Assembly (NCBI GenBank): GCA_002424635.1
Contig: DIKT01000067.1
Span: forward strand, 1 to 22,686
DNA length: 22,686 nt
DNA from: Desulfobulbaceae bacterium UBA5611
GTDB lineage: Bacteria > Desulfobacterota > Desulfobulbia > Desulfobulbales > Desulfocapsaceae
Direction of reading: 5' to 3'
Positions 7,114 to 16,500 of this stretch are shown piece after piece. Made by a program: the position numbers and the translations under genes. Below the pieces are notes generated by a model that saw only the letters and a program-made list of their open reading frames with translations, was not told the DNA's origin and did not search any database. The number at the start of each line of letters is the position of its first letter. Positions within the stretch are counted from its first letter, which is position 1.

Positions 7114-8634
7114 TCAGGCCATCCGCCGGTATTGGATCGCCTCGGCGACATGACTCAACTGTAAAGCTTCACTGCCATCCATATCGGCCACGGTCCGCGC
7201 TATCTTCAGGATCCGATGATAGCCTCTGGCAGAGAGACCCAGCTGCTCCACGCTTTTTTCCAAAAGTCGGCTTGAGGACGTATCCAGCGCACAATATTTT
7301 CTGATATCCTTGGGCCCCATCTGACCATTGCAGAATACTTTAAGATGATGGGCATATCGTGTTTTTTGGACTGCGCGGGTCTGATCGACTCTGGCCTTGA
7401 TAACGGCTGATGATTCACCCTGCCGCTCGGCACTCATCTCTTTAAAAGGCACGGCCGCCACTTCCAGATGCAGATCAATGCGATCAAGCAAGGGCCCGGA
7501 TACCCTGCTCGTATAATTATGAATCTGCATCGGATTACAGATGCACTCTTTGCGCTTATCCCCATAAAAACCACAGGGACAAGGGTTCATAGCCACCACC
7601 AGCACTACTCTGGCTGGAAACTTCAAAGAAAGATTGGCTCGGGCAATGGTCACAGTGCCATCCTCCAGCGGCTGACGCAGTACTTCGAGGACATGCTTCT
7701 TGAATTCCGGCAGCTCATCAAGAAAAAGTACGCCATTATGGGCCAGCGAAACCTCACCCGGTCGCGGGATCTGACCGCCGCCGATAAGTCCGGCATCAGA
7801 GATGGTATGATGGGGTGAGCGGAAAGGCCGGGTGGCAATCAAGGGCATATCTGCCGGCAGCAGACCGATAATGGAATAAATCTTAGAAGTCTCCAGGGCC
7901 TCGGCAAAACTGAGATCCGGCAAGATCGTGGGCAGACGGCGGGCCAGCATGGTCTTACCCGAGCCGGGTGGACCTTTGAGCAAAATATTATGGCCTCCTG
8001 AGGCGGCAATCTCAAGAGCCCGTTTCACATTTTCCTGCCCCTTGACCTCATCAAAATCAACCTCATGGCTCCTGGCCTGGGCAAAAGAAGTGGCGGGGTC
8101 AAGATGAAATGGGGCACATTCTCTTTTATCTGCCAGAAATTCGACGGCCTGATGCAGGCTATCGACTGCGATCACATCAATGCCATCAACGACCGCCGCC
8201 TCCATCTTATTGGCATCCGGGACAATAATTCCTTTCATGCCCAGATCACGGGCCGCCAGGGTAATGGGCAGGACGCCACGCACCGGCCGCAGTCCGCCGT
8301 CAAGAGAGAGCTCGCCCAGAACCCAATAGTGGTCAAGCTTGGTACTCTGCAAGGTCTCAGTGGCCGCCAGGATGCCGAGCGCCATCGGCAGATCAAAACC
8401 GGCCCCGGCTTTTTTAATATCGGCGGGTGCCAGATTAACGGTTATCCGCCGATTGGGGAATTCATAGCCGCAATTTCTGATTGCCGCCTTGACCCTGTCC
8501 TTGCTCTCCCGTACACTGCCATCCGGCAGGCCAACGGTGGTAAAAAACGGCAGACCGAGGGCGATATCGACCTCGACTTCCACCGCCAGCCCATCCACCC
8601 CTACCACTGCCCCGCTCTGTACCTTTGCCAGCAT
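7114..8634 (-). CDS. YifB/ComM family Mg-chelatase-like AAA+ ATPase
   Basis: This 506-aa AAA+ protein belongs to the family of ComM, which promotes branch migration during natural transformation in Haemophilus and Vibrio; in other bacteria the role is less clear. The N-terminal ChlI-like domain (about 1-170) resembles a Lon substrate-binding fold, with GLPDGSVRESKDRVK and NLAPADIKKAGAGFDLPMAL split over two strands. The ATPase core follows: Walker A GPPGSGKT at 221-228, the FRSPHHTISD segment at 271-280, Walker B VLFLDELPE at 302-310, and VVAMNPCPCGFYGD. RVSGPLLDRIDLHLEV precedes the C-terminal Mg_chelatase_C helices (SARGYHRILKIARTVADM). It is last in a minus-strand group after the DUF1015 and methyltransferase genes (89-nt gap) and converges on the LD-carboxypeptidase gene. 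Confidence 0.94.
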   Translation of the reverse strand: MLAKVQSGAVVGVDGLAVEVEVDIALGLPFFTTVGLPDGSVRESKDRVKAAIRNCGYEFPNRRITVNLAPADIKKAGAGFDLPMALGILAATETLQSTKLDHYWVLGELSLDGGLRPVRGVLPITLAARDLGMKGIIVPDANKMEAAVVDGIDVIAVDSLHQAVEFLADKRECAPFHLDPATSFAQARSHEVDFDEVKGQENVKRALEIAASGGHNILLKGPPGSGKTMLARRLPTILPDLSFAEALETSKIYSIIGLLPADMPLIATRPFRSPHHTISDAGLIGGGQIPRPGEVSLAHNGVLFLDELPEFKKHVLEVLRQPLEDGTVTIARANLSLKFPARVVLVVAMNPCPCGFYGDKRKECICNPMQIHNYTSRVSGPLLDRIDLHLEVAAVPFKEMSAERQGESSAVIKARVDQTRAVQKTRYAHHLKVFCNGQMGPKDIRKYCALDTSSSRLLEKSVEQLGLSARGYHRILKIARTVADMDGSEALQLSHVAEAIQYRRMA

Positions 8635-8723
8635 CAGGAAGTATCCTTTTTATCCGAACGCATTTTTCCATTTGTCTTCCATCTCCCTGTCAGCAGGGCA
8701 ATGAGCAAATGAATACCAGCTGA

Positions 8724-9503
8724 TCATTGTTCCAGATCCCAATCCGGCTCATATAGCCGCTGCATGGCTTGGCTATAGGCACCTAGACGTCGCTCGTAGA
8801 TATAAAATGGCGGCAGAACCTGTAGACCCTCACCACCATTTTTGACGGCCTCGACCAGAATCAGCCGGGCCGGAACGGCGTCATCCGGATAACTATAAAT
8901 AATCTGCAGCCGTTTGGGAACCAGATGATGCTGGTGCAGGGCAATAAACAGGGTGTTCAGCCCGGCGGCAGGATAAACAAAGACTACCTTGCCGCGATTT
9001 TTGACCATCAGCGCGGCAGCCGCCACCACCTCGGACAGAGTACAATGTACCTGATGACGGGCGATAAAAGACTCCTGATCCCGACAGGGTCTACCGGAAT
9101 TTTTTTTATAAAAAGGTGGATTGCAGATCACCTGGGAAAAAGTTTCTGCCGAAAAACAATCGCCAATACGCCGTAAATCGCCAGGCGTTACTGTCATATT
9201 CGCAGTATAGCCGTTCATGACTATATTGCGGGAGGCAAGCTCGGCCAATGCCGGCTGCAATTCGAGACAACTGACAGAGGCGATTTGTTCCTGCCAGCGA
9301 TACAGGCAGATCAGACCGATAATGCCACAGCCGCCGCAGAGATCCAGAATAATCTCTCCTGGCGCTGGCCGCGAGAAATGGGCGGCCAGCACGGCATCCA
9401 CGGAAAACCGGTAACCGGCTCGATGCTGCAGGCAGTGTAATCTCCCGGCAAACAGGGTGTCACAGCTTATTCTGTCTATTGGTCCTGTCTGATCACTGGC
9501 CAT
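8724..9503 (-). CDS. Class I SAM methyltransferase, TrmN6/YfiC-like
   Basis: The 259-aa product is of the family that makes N6-methyladenosine at position 37 of tRNA1(Val). FSVDAVLAAHF (33-43) is the YfiC-like entry segment. SAM motif I is LDLCGGCGIIGL at 53-64. The acidic residue of motif II is in CLELQP (79-84). The catalytic N-P-P-F-Y of N6-adenine methylases is at 128-132, followed by the KKNSG stretch usual in this family. Two Cys in motif I are slightly unusual. The start at 9503 has only a weak SD, but the gene begins 20 nt after the DUF1015 stop, which suggests co-transcription. Other N6-adenine methylases (for example PrmC-like) are less likely because they lack the FSxDxxLL entry. 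Confidence 0.85.
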   Translation of the reverse strand: MASDQTGPIDRISCDTLFAGRLHCLQHRAGYRFSVDAVLAAHFSRPAPGEIILDLCGGCGIIGLICLYRWQEQIASVSCLELQPALAELASRNIVMNGYTANMTVTPGDLRRIGDCFSAETFSQVICNPPFYKKNSGRPCRDQESFIARHQVHCTLSEVVAAAALMVKNRGKVVFVYPAAGLNTLFIALHQHHLVPKRLQIIYSYPDDAVPARLILVEAVKNGGEGLQVLPPFYIYERRLGAYSQAMQRLYEPDWDLEQ

Positions 9504-9523
9504 TGCAGGACTGTCCGCGCCAA

Positions 9524-10900
9524 TCAGGCAAGTGTGTCTATTTCCTCGCCATCAACCAGCTGATTAAACAACAGACCGGTCATGATCTTGGGATAAAAAT
9601 AGGTCGATTTATGGGGCATGATCAGATTGGCATCGGCCACTTCCCTGACCTGCTTAACCCTGGTCGGATTCATGACAAAAAGCAAAGGAGTAAACTCGTC
9701 CTTGGCCAGACTCTCTTTAATCGCCATATCAAGGGCCTCTTCGTGATCACTATAATAACCAACCAGATTTTCCTGTTCGCAGCGATGATGATCAAGACCC
9801 AGGGCCTTATCTATGATGAGGTCGGAAAGAACCACTACATCCAGATCTCTCAGCGGTTCCGCCCGACCGGCCAGCACATCCCGGGCCTCCTGTTTCAGGC
9901 TGAGCAGAAAGCATCTATCCTCTGCCGGATGATAAACCCCGAAAGTGGAAGAGCTTTTATCGGGCGACTGATTTTCGAGTTCACCCATTTGCGCCAGTAC
10001 CTCAGCGATCACCCCTTCCCGACTGCCGCTGACCACCTCTTCACAATTAAAATAGTTCTTCAGGCGGTGCAATAGTTCCTGGGTAGCCATTGCCCCTGGC
10101 CACCGTAATAATCTATGGGTCGGCAAGACGGAAAGACCGGGATCCTCCATGGGACAAAGATACATGATAATATGATTAGCCGGACTGTTGGCCGCCAGCC
10201 CTCCTTGAGCCTCACCCACCATTTTACGGTAGGCCAGAGCGGTGGTGTAACGATGATGACCATCGGCAATATAGAGGGACTTATCCACCAAATGGCGCTG
10301 CACCTCCTTGATGGTTTTCTGCTCCGTGACCCGCCACAGACTATGAATGCAACCATCGGCGTCAGTCACTGATCCCACTGGTTCGCTTGCTTCCTGTTCA
10401 AGAAGATTCATCACTTCATTACGGGGATCCGAATACAGAGAGAAGATCTGACTGAACTGGGCCTTGCAGGTGGCAGTCAAGCGCAATCGATCAGCAATCA
10501 CCGTGTCAAAGGTCTGTTCATGGGGTTTGACCACGCCTTCAGCAAACTCGGCCAATTCGACCAGACAGACAAAGCCTTTACGAGTCAGTCTTTGTCCGGA
10601 GGGATGGGAATATTCGGTCTGGTAAAGATAAATCCCGGGTGTCGAGTCACGTACCAGCACCTCTTGCTCAAGCCACTGCTGAAAAAGGTCGGCTGCTGCC
10701 TGGTAGCGTGCGTCATTGTCATCGCCTGGTCCCAGACTCTTGATAATATCCAGCCGGATCATATTATAAGGATTACGGGCAAGATAGGAATCAACACCAT
10801 TGGCGCTGATAACATCATAAGGCGGAGTTACAACCTCATCCAGTTTCCCGACTTTTTGCGGATTAAAATGTACTCCCTTGAGAGGGGCAATAAAGGCCAT
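9524..10900 (-). CDS. DUF1015 family protein
   Basis: This 458-aa protein of the DUF1015 family has the expected length and landmarks: an N-terminal IAPLKGVHFNPQKVG and VVTPPYDVIS, then IRLDIIKS, a central YIADGHHRYTTALAYRK motif with the conserved ADGHHRY, and VLPTHRLL. The biochemical activity is not established as far as I know; the family is often encoded near serine-biosynthesis genes (serA/serC) in anaerobes. There is no signal peptide or membrane segment. The SD AAGGAG (10910-10915 in minus orientation) lies 9 nt before the start. It heads a minus-strand group with the TrmN6-like and YifB genes and is divergent from queD across a 196-bp gap. Confidence 0.9.
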   Translation of the reverse strand: MAFIAPLKGVHFNPQKVGKLDEVVTPPYDVISANGVDSYLARNPYNMIRLDIIKSLGPGDDNDARYQAAADLFQQWLEQEVLVRDSTPGIYLYQTEYSHPSGQRLTRKGFVCLVELAEFAEGVVKPHEQTFDTVIADRLRLTATCKAQFSQIFSLYSDPRNEVMNLLEQEASEPVGSVTDADGCIHSLWRVTEQKTIKEVQRHLVDKSLYIADGHHRYTTALAYRKMVGEAQGGLAANSPANHIIMYLCPMEDPGLSVLPTHRLLRWPGAMATQELLHRLKNYFNCEEVVSGSREGVIAEVLAQMGELENQSPDKSSSTFGVYHPAEDRCFLLSLKQEARDVLAGRAEPLRDLDVVVLSDLIIDKALGLDHHRCEQENLVGYYSDHEEALDMAIKESLAKDEFTPLLFVMNPTRVKQVREVADANLIMPHKSTYFYPKIMTGLLFNQLVDGEEIDTLA

Positions 10901-11096
10901 GCTCTTTCACTCCTTTTCTGCTACAATATGGTGCATTATTTAGAGACCAAGTTAAAAAGATAAGCCGCTGACAGCTGTCTTCGGCACAGCCACCCTACCA
11001 TCTCAGCAACGAATTTTCCAAGGTTTTCAGCCCTGCGCATTGAATTAAATAACCGGCTGACCCATATTAAAAAAAATAGCCACGGAGGAACCACCC

Positions 11097-11474
11097 ATGT
11101 TTGATATCTTCATCAAAACCCATTTCGCCGGTGCCCATCATCTGCGTGAATATCCAGGTAACTGTGAACAACCGCACGGCCACAACTGGAAGGTGCAGGT
11201 CACCGTCCGGGCCACGCAACTGGACGAACTGGGAATGGGTATAGACTTCAAAATTCTCAAAAAAAAGGTGAACGAAATCGTCGACCAACTCGATCACCGC
11301 GATCTCAATGAACATCCGGCCTTTCTTTACCAGAACCCATCCTCTGAACATATCGCCGTCTTTTTATTTGATCAGCTGAAGGCCACCCTGAACCATGATC
11401 GTTACAGCCTCTACAGTGTTATGATTGGGGAAACCGATAACTCAGGATTGACTTATTATGGCCAAGACGCTTAG
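11097..11474 (+). CDS. queD: 6-carboxy-5,6,7,8-tetrahydropterin synthase QueD
   Basis: QueD converts 7,8-dihydroneopterin triphosphate to 6-carboxytetrahydropterin, the second step towards preQ0 and queuosine. The 125-aa product is standard size. The zinc ligands are visible: H14 in FAGAHHL, and H27 and H29 in CEQPHGHNW. C23 is the catalytic cysteine and sits at the family position, four residues before the HGH pair. LGMGIDFKILKKKV, the LDHRDLNE block and the final VMIGETDNSGLTYY, whose Glu anchors the pterin, complete the pattern. A good SD (GGAGG at 11084-11088) precedes the start by 8 nt. queE follows 24 nt later, so they form a queDE unit. No preQ1 riboswitch is convincing upstream. Confidence 0.95.
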   Translation: MFDIFIKTHFAGAHHLREYPGNCEQPHGHNWKVQVTVRATQLDELGMGIDFKILKKKVNEIVDQLDHRDLNEHPAFLYQNPSSEHIAVFLFDQLKATLNHDRYSLYSVMIGETDNSGLTYYGQDA

Positions 11475-11498
11475 TCATAACAGACAACAGATACAGGG

Positions 11499-12176
11499 AT
11501 GACTGCGCTACAGTATCTAAATATCTCCGAGCTCTTTTATTCTATCCAGGGAGAATCGACCTATGCCGGGCTGCCCTGCGTATTTATCAGACTGGCTGGA
11601 TGCAATCTGCGGTGCGGCTACTGTGATGCCCGTTATACTTATGAAGAAGCACCGACAGCGATGGACCTTGCTGCAATCCTGGCTTTTGTTGATAAATATC
11701 CGGAGGTTTTGGTAGAAATCACCGGCGGCGAACCACTGGTCCAAACCAATGTCCACCCTTTAATAGAACTACTCCTCGCCAGGGGGCGCACCGTGCTCCT
11801 TGAGACTAATGGCTCCTGGCCGATTGATAAGGTTGCCCGGGAAGCTATTGTTATTATGGATATAAAAACACCGGGCAGCGGCATGGTAGAGGCATTTGCG
11901 ACTGACAATATTGCTTACGCCAGGGCTAGAAACAGCATCATCCAGGGGACCTGTGAGTTCAAATTCGTCCTCACCGATCAGAATGACTATCATTGGGCGC
12001 GTGATCTGGTGCACAGGCATAATCTGAGCCAGAGCGGACCAGTGCTGTTCTCGCCGGCCAGAGGTCAGGTCAGTCCGCTTGATCTGGCGACCTGGATATT
12101 GCAGGATCAGCTGGCCGTACGCCTGCAGCTGCAATTGCACACCCTGATTTGGCCCCAGCTGTCGCGGGGCGTATAA
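11499..12176 (+). CDS. queE: 7-carboxy-7-deazaguanine synthase QueE
   Basis: QueE is a radical SAM enzyme that contracts the pterin ring of 6-carboxytetrahydropterin to make 7-carboxy-7-deazaguanine. The 225-aa protein opens LNISELFYSIQGESTYAGLP, the standard substrate-loop start. The cluster ligands follow in GCNLRCGYCDARYTYEE (C35, C39, C42, a canonical CX3CX2C). VEITGGEPL is the SAM-binding GGE motif, and VLLETNGSWPID and MDIKTPGSG are conserved family segments. The C-terminus is short, with an RLQLQLHTLIWP tail, as in the family. The only SD-like sequence, AGGG, sits directly before ATG 11499, so the start may be weak and coupled to queD. QueC and QueF are not in the window. Confidence 0.95.
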   Translation: MTALQYLNISELFYSIQGESTYAGLPCVFIRLAGCNLRCGYCDARYTYEEAPTAMDLAAILAFVDKYPEVLVEITGGEPLVQTNVHPLIELLLARGRTVLLETNGSWPIDKVAREAIVIMDIKTPGSGMVEAFATDNIAYARARNSIIQGTCEFKFVLTDQNDYHWARDLVHRHNLSQSGPVLFSPARGQVSPLDLATWILQDQLAVRLQLQLHTLIWPQLSRGV

Positions 12177-12208
12177 ACTTATCAAAATAATAAACTCTAG
12201 GAAGCATA

Positions 12209-13234
12209 ATGAGAACAACAGTTGCCGTTGACAAGGCGGTAGGCATGGTCCTACCCCACGACATTACCGAAATCGTTCAGGATAAGTTCAAAGGCTGCGC
12301 CTTCAGAAAAGGCCATATCATCCGAGAGGAAGATATTGACCATCTGAAGCGCCTGGGTAAAGAGCATATTTATGTGCTGCAATTGGGACCGGCAGAGATC
12401 CATGAGAATGAGGCCGCGGAAAAACTGGCCGCCGCCCTGATTGGTGACGGGGTCACCCGCTCTGCCGAGCCGGTGGAGGGCAAGATTACCATCATCGCCG
12501 ACCGCGACGGCCTGCTGAAGATCAACGTCGACGCCCTCTACCGGTTCAATATGCTGGGCGAGGTGATGTGCTCCACCCTCCACACCAACACCCCGGTGAA
12601 AAAAGGCGAGACCATTGCCGGCACCCGCCTGATTCCTCTGGTTGCAGCGCGCTCCCTGATTGATGAGGCCGTGGCCATCGCCAGGGCCGGCGCCCCGGTG
12701 ATTGAGGTCAAACCCCTGCGCCAGGCCAGGGCCGGTCTGGTTATTACCGGCAATGAGGTCTTCCACGGACGAATTAAAGACAGGTTTGAAGCGGTGCTGC
12801 GCACCAAACTGACGGCCCTGGGTTCCGAGGTGATCAAGGTGGTCTTTGCCCCGGACGACATCAGCAAGATCAGTGAGGCCATCCATAGCTGCATCGCTGC
12901 GGGCGCCGATCTGATCATCACCAGCGGCGGCATGTCAGTTGACCCCGATGATGTGACCCGCATGGGCATCAAGGAGGCCGGGGCCACCGATATGGTCTAT
13001 GGCTCGCCGGTGCTGCCGGGCGCCATGTTTCTCAGCGGCCGGATCGGAGAGATTCCCGTCCTTGGCCTGCCTGCCTGCGGCATGTTTCACAAGATCACGA
13101 TCTTTGATCTTATCCTGCCCCGGATTCTGACCGGCGAGTTCATCGGCCGGGAGGAATTTGCCCGCATGGGTCATGGCGGACTCTGCCGCAACTGCAAGAA
13201 TTGCCAGTATCCTGTCTGCAATTTTGGTAAATAA
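12209..13234 (+). CDS. Molybdopterin-binding (MoeA-like) protein with Cys-rich tail
   Basis: This 341-aa protein has a MoeA/MogA-like molybdopterin-binding domain in the second half (about 170-315): GLVITGNEVFHGRIKD, then IITSGGMSVDPDDVT, the glycine-serine cofactor-binding motif, and VLGLPACGMFHKITIFD. The N-terminal half lacks a full MoeA architecture and begins AVDKAVGMVLPHDITEIV. The C-terminus ends with a compact cluster, C326, C329, C332 and C337 (CRNCKNCQYPVC), likely a metal or Fe-S site. Proteins of this design are common in anaerobes rich in molybdo- or tungsto-enzymes. The exact job (cofactor insertion, or a specialised MoeA) is open. An SD (AGGAAG at 12199-12204) lies 4 nt before ATG. 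From about 12,420 on, base composition is visibly more GC-rich than in neighbouring genes. A perfect hairpin follows the stop. Confidence 0.85.
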   Translation: MRTTVAVDKAVGMVLPHDITEIVQDKFKGCAFRKGHIIREEDIDHLKRLGKEHIYVLQLGPAEIHENEAAEKLAAALIGDGVTRSAEPVEGKITIIADRDGLLKINVDALYRFNMLGEVMCSTLHTNTPVKKGETIAGTRLIPLVAARSLIDEAVAIARAGAPVIEVKPLRQARAGLVITGNEVFHGRIKDRFEAVLRTKLTALGSEVIKVVFAPDDISKISEAIHSCIAAGADLIITSGGMSVDPDDVTRMGIKEAGATDMVYGSPVLPGAMFLSGRIGEIPVLGLPACGMFHKITIFDLILPRILTGEFIGREEFARMGHGGLCRNCKNCQYPVCNFGK

Positions 13235-13236
13235 AC

Positions 13237-13269
13237 CTTCAGTGAACCTTGAGACAAGGTTCACTGAAG
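13237..13269 (+). terminator. Perfect 15-bp hairpin after the molybdopterin-binding gene
   Basis: CTTCAGTGAACCTTG (13237-13251), a 3-nt loop AGA, and CAAGGTTCACTGAAG (13255-13269) form an uninterrupted 15-bp stem starting 2 nt after the stop codon. There is no T tract to the right, so it is not a textbook intrinsic terminator on the plus strand; on the minus strand only a short T/A-rich run (TTTATTTACC) follows. It marks the border between core genes and accessory DNA. Confidence 0.75.
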
Positions 13270-13548
13270 ACACCAAAAGTGCAATTGATACTCTGTCTAG
13301 ACAATGTAAAATTTTGTATTTTGACTCTGTGATTTTCAGGCAATTTGAATAGAAAAACGTATTTTTTATGGTGAAAAAAATACGACAATTCAGCGTTATA
13401 TCACAAGATCCATAATGGAGTAGTTAATACCAAAATTGTCACAATAATATTGTTGAGTGACCTTTTGCTGCGCAGGGTCCTCAGAGTCTAAGGGCCTTGA
13501 AGTAACCCTATCATAGATCTGTGGAACCTTGCTGATCTGTAAACTTGG
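13270..13548 (+). promoter_or_regulatory. Regulatory region upstream of the NACHT-nuclease gene
   Basis: This ~280-bp non-coding stretch holds a good sigma70-type promoter: TTGATA (13285-13290), a 16-nt spacer, TAAAAT (13307-13312). The perfect palindrome TGTCTAGACA (13294-13303) lies inside the spacer, where a repressor would block polymerase. Further down, GTCAC (13438-13442) and GTGAC (13457-13461) flank CAATAATATTG, forming a 24-bp imperfect dyad. If the promoter is right, the 5' leader is over 200 nt. No other gene is seen. Confidence 0.5.
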
Positions 13549-16500
13549 ATGATGATCAAAATGGATCTGATAAACATCTTCGATTCAAACTACGAATTTG
13601 TCGAGCTCCACAGGACATTCCATGAGCTGTCGGAACATAGCAGTCAAAACGACGACGCGGATGTCAGCCGTGCGTTCGGTGCTGGCGAGCGCCTCGGCTG
13701 GCCCGACCTTATCAATAAGTACCGCCTGATCATTCTGTCCGAAGCCGGTTCAGGCAAAACGGAAGAAATTCGCAACGTCGCCCGCACGCTTAGGGAAGAT
13801 GGAAAACCTGCGTTTTTCCTTCGCTTAGAAAATATCCCCAAATATTTCGAGGATGCCTTTGAGGTAGGAACCTACGAGGACTTTGAAAAATGGCTGGCGT
13901 CGAGCGAGGAGGGGTGGCTGCTCCTGGACTCAGTGGACGAAGCGCGTCTTCGAGATCCTCGCGACTTTGAGCTCGCGATCCGCAAGCTGAGCAGGCGGAT
14001 CAGTACAGCCAAAGACCGGACGCATATCGTCATAACCGGTCGGACGACAGCATGGCGACCCAAGACGGATCTTGCCTGCTGTACCGCTCAGCTGCCTTAT
14101 GCGGCGGCAGTAACATCGGAACGTGATTCTCAAGCTGAAGATGATGGCCCTGAAGGAGGCTTACAGACCGAAACTGAAACCCAGGGCAGAGCCCAACCGG
14201 TTTTCAAGATCGTTGTGATCGATGATCTCACGTCTGATCAGATTGCGGTGTTTGCCAAGGCCAGAGGAATCGAGGACAGCAAATATTTTCTCGATGCAGT
14301 GGAACGCGCAGACGCCTGGTCGTTCACATCGCGTCCTCAGGACCTGGAGGAGCTTACCGAATTCTGGATCGACAAAGGTTGGATTGGAACTCGCCTTGAG
14401 ATCATGCGAAACAGCATTGATCGAAGGCTGGCTGAGCGTGACCAAGATCGTGCCGATGCCCGACCACTTTCGGCAGAGCGAGCTCGTCAGGGGACCAGAC
14501 TCCTGGCGGCAGTCACCACATTGGCTCAGGATCCGACAATCAGGATTCCCGATGGAGCGGAGAACTCCAAAGGGATCGCAGTACAATCCGTGCTTCCCGA
14601 TTGGGACGACCAGGACCAGTCGATTTTGCTGTCGCGGCCCATATTTGACGAAGCGATTTATGGCGCGGTACGCTTCCACCATCGCTCGGTTCGAGAGTAT
14701 CTCGTCGCTGAGTGGTTCGCCGAACTATTGAAGCGTGAAACATCGCGCCGAACCATCGAAGGGCTATTCTTTCGCAATCAGTACGGTTTGGAGATTGTTG
14801 TACCTACGCTACGTCCAATCTTGCCTTGGCTGGCAATTCTAGATGAGAAGATCAGGGAGCGTGTCCGCAAAGTCGCACCTGAGATTATCTTTGAAGGCGG
14901 CGATCCTAGTCAGCTACCTTTAGAGGTCCGACGCTATATACTACACGAAGTTTGCGAACAAATGGCCGACGGTGCCACTCGTCGCTCGATGCATGACTAC
15001 GCAGCTGTCCAGCGTTTCGCAAACTCTGATCTGACCGATGACGTTCGCGCTTTGCTCCGACAGTATGCAGACAACGAAGATCTGACGGCATTCCTACTCC
15101 GCATGGTATGGCTCGGGCAGCTTGCGGGCGCACTGCCCGAAGCCATGGACGTTGCGCTAACACCAACTGCAGAACAGTACGCCCGCATAACGGCATTCAG
15201 GTCCATCATGGCCATTGGTTCCAATGAGGATCAAGCTCATGTCCGTCAGAACTTTTTGGCTGAGGCATCTGAACTTAAGCGAGAGTGGTTTGCTGAACTT
15301 CTCGAAGGTGTCCAGCCGACAGAACAGACCTTGATTTGGCTCTTCGCATGCCTGGAAAAGAGCGAACCGAAGGAGCGCTATACTGTTGATCATCTAACGG
15401 ACGGCGTAACAGAATTTGTTGACACCGCTGACCTTGAGCTGCTTCTGCAGCTTGTGATCGGCTTGAACAGGCTGCTTAGTCTTCCCCCGATGATCGAACG
15501 CCGGTATTGCGAAGTATCCGAGAAATTTCAGTGGTTGATGGCACCGGCATGCAAAGCTGTCGAGCGACTGATCTTGGCCCGTCATCCTGCATCGCTCGAT
15601 CCAGATGCACTTGCAATCCTGCGCAACTTCTCAGCTGTACGCGGTTACGGAAGCGATGAACTGACCGGAATCAAGGCAGAATTCTCAAAGATCGTTCCCG
15701 CATGGCAGGAGTTGAACCGTGCGTTGTTCTGGTTTGAAGTACAAAAATCGAGGGAGGCCGTTGACAAGAAGAATGGAGAGCGGCTGACTGACTTCTGGCG
15801 AGCCTCGATTTTCGGATCGTTCTGGCGGTTCGAAGGAGGCGATTTTGAATATGTAGCTGAGGAGATTTCTCGCCAAACGCTTCTGGACAACAGATTGATT
15901 GCCTTGTCGCTGGCCTTCAATCTCTACAAAGCTGCTCATCGGCCGCGGGCATGGCGTGATCAACTGAAAAAGTTAGTCGCAGGTAATGATGAACTGTCTG
16001 AACGACTCGGTTCCTATTTGAGGCCACCCGCCCAAAGTCTGAAAGAGCGTGGCTGGAAACAACAGGATGCAAAGTGGAAAAGGCAAGCTGAAACACGTCA
16101 AAAAAGACAAGATAAATGCCACGCGGACTGGAAGAGATACCTTAACGAAAATCTTGACCAGATTCGTGCATCGCTTCGCAATAAGCCTGGGACCATCACA
16201 AACCCCTTGTACTACCTCTTCGAACAGGCTCGGGGCAGGAACACATCCTCGCGGTGGACCGACTATAACTGGAAAACGCTGATTCCGGAGTACGGATATG
16301 AAGTCGCGCACGTCTATAGGGATGGCACAGTTTCTTTTTGGCGGCACTATGAACCAAAGTTGCGATCAGAAGGCGCTTCACTCAACCATACGCCTTATGC
16401 CGTCATCATCGGCCTCACTGGTCTTGAGATCGAGGCTCATGAAACTAAAGACTGGCCGAAGAATCTTAACGCTGTGGAAGTCAAACTCGCGTGCAGGTAC

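Noticed and set aside
11030..11096. A preQ1 riboswitch before queD (ACCGGCTGACCC followed by an A-rich run and AGCC)
   Set aside because: The A-rich run and short complementary pieces are suggestive, but the conserved preQ1-I loop and pseudoknot order do not fit. queD/queE make the precursor, so one could be expected, but the sequence does not support it.
12251..12886. A 211-aa minus-strand frame opposite the molybdopterin-binding gene
   Set aside because: A GC-rich antisense shadow full of Gly, Gln and His; the plus-strand gene has clear family motifs.
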